6,465 nt of DNA, taken from positions 1 to 6,465 of the forward strand of contig CANFLP010000095.1 in NCBI GenBank assembly GCA_947447835.1, given 5' to 3'. Below are positions 5,755-6,465 of the stretch, piece after piece. This stretch comes from Bacteroidota bacterium. Lineage in GTDB: Bacteria > Bacteroidota > Bacteroidia > Chitinophagales > Chitinophagaceae. Both the position numbers and the translations under genes were made by a program. The notes under the pieces were generated by a model, which was not told the DNA's origin, made no database searches, and saw nothing but the letters and a program-made list of their open reading frames with translations. The stretch's first letter is position 1. Each line of letters opens with the position of its first letter.

Positions 5755-6465
5755 ATGGGAAAAACATTATTTGAAAAAATCTGGGATAAGCATGTTGTAA
5801 AACAAATTGAAGATGGTCCGTCGGTTGTATACATTGACAAACACTTTATTCATGAAGTAACAAGCCCACAAGCATTTAGTGGTATTGAAAAAAGGGGTGC
5901 ACAATTATTTAGACCACAACAAATTGTTGCAACAGCCGATCATAACGTACCAACCATGCATCAGGAGTTACCAATTAAGGATGCCTTGTCAAAATTTCAA
6001 GTAGATACTTTAATTGAAAATTGTAAAAAGCATGGTGTAGAATTATATGGCCTAGGACATAAGTACCAAGGTATTGTGCATGTGATTGGACCAGAGTTGG
6101 GTATTACGCAACCAGGTATGACCATTGTATGTGGAGATAGCCATACATCAACACATGGTGCATTTGGATCTATCGCCTTTGGAATTGGCACCAGCGAGGT
6201 AGAAATGGTATTTGCATCACAATGTATTATGCAAAGCAAGCCAAAAGTAATGCGCATAAATATAGATGGTGAATTGAAAAACGGAGTCGTATCAAAAGAT
6301 ATTATTCTTTATATCATTGCACTTATTTCTGCAAGTGGCGCAACAGGATACTTTGTTGAATATGCGGGTTCGGCTATTCGTGCATTAAGTATGGAAGCGA
6401 GAATGACTATTTGTAATATGAGTATTGAGATGGGAGCACGTGGAGGAATGATTGCACCGGATCAA
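5755..6465 (+). CDS. leuC: 3-isopropylmalate dehydratase large subunit, 3'-truncated by the window edge
   Basis: The frame is open from ATG 5755 to the last base, giving 237 residues, about half of the usual 465 or so. With the small subunit LeuD it forms the [4Fe-4S] isomerase that converts 2-isopropylmalate to 3-isopropylmalate, an aconitase-family reaction in the cytoplasm. It closely matches LeuC from its first residues: TLFEKIWDKHVV (4-15), EVTSPQAF, DHNVPT (62-67), YQGIVHVIGPE, VCGDSHTSTHGAFG (125-138), AFGIGTSEVE, and TICNMSIEMGARGGMIAPD (218-236). The cluster-binding cysteines of LeuC lie in the C-terminal half and are outside the window, so intactness cannot be judged. The start context AACAATG is the same as in leuA and there is no Shine-Dalgarno. 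The 58-base gap after leuA is AT-rich and holds no hairpin terminator, consistent with a leuA-leuC operon that probably continues to leuD and leuB. Confidence 0.97.
   Translation, partial: MGKTLFEKIWDKHVVKQIEDGPSVVYIDKHFIHEVTSPQAFSGIEKRGAQLFRPQQIVATADHNVPTMHQELPIKDALSKFQVDTLIENCKKHGVELYGLGHKYQGIVHVIGPELGITQPGMTIVCGDSHTSTHGAFGSIAFGIGTSEVEMVFASQCIMQSKPKVMRINIDGELKNGVVSKDIILYIIALISASGATGYFVEYAGSAIRALSMEARMTICNMSIEMGARGGMIAPDQ

Noticed and set aside
5997..6257. 86-codon open frame on the - strand inside leuC
   Set aside because: Antisense to highly conserved LeuC motifs, with the odd Pro/Cys/Thr-rich composition of a shadow frame.

Overview
This window looks like a chromosomal core segment of a Bacteroidota bacterium, probably of the Chitinophagales/Sphingobacteriales type. 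The basis is AT-rich coding sequence, A-rich start contexts with no Shine-Dalgarno (both leu genes begin AACAATG), a DUF1015 protein, a COG1022-type acyl-CoA ligase, a short LeuA, and a helical-repeat protein whose N-terminus resembles a Bacteroidota family of unknown function. No mobile element, CRISPR array, tRNA or rRNA is visible. The lineage is an inference from style and protein resemblance, not from a marker gene.

Layout, left to right. (1) Bases 1-792, + strand: the 3' part of a DUF1015-family gene, ending in a strong intrinsic terminator (813-839). (2) Bases 903-2684, + strand: a complete long-chain fatty acid-CoA ligase. (3) Bases 2710-2741: a perfect 32-bp palindrome flanked by two convergent stop codons, serving as a bidirectional terminator. 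(4) Bases 2760-4295, - strand: a 511-aa all-helical, TPR-like protein of unknown function. (5) Bases 4296-4544: a 249-bp divergent intergenic region. (6) Bases 4545-5696, + strand: leuA. (7) Bases 5755-6465, + strand: the first half of leuC, running off the window.

leuA and leuC form the start of a leucine biosynthesis operon. LeuA condenses 2-oxoisovalerate with acetyl-CoA, and LeuC with LeuD isomerises the 2-isopropylmalate product. leuD and leuB probably lie beyond the right edge.

The most interesting feature is in the leader of this operon. A strong rho-independent terminator (4423-4446) lies about 100 bp upstream of leuA, with no + strand gene before it to terminate. A 12-codon mini-ORF (GTG 4386 to TAA 4424) ends at the foot of that terminator and encodes VNYLLILGIFIQ, with 3 Leu and 3 Ile codons. 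This is the layout of a branched-chain amino acid attenuator. The LeuA here also lacks the C-terminal leucine-binding regulatory domain of long LeuA enzymes, so control by attenuation could replace allosteric feedback. The other genes are ordinary housekeeping genes.
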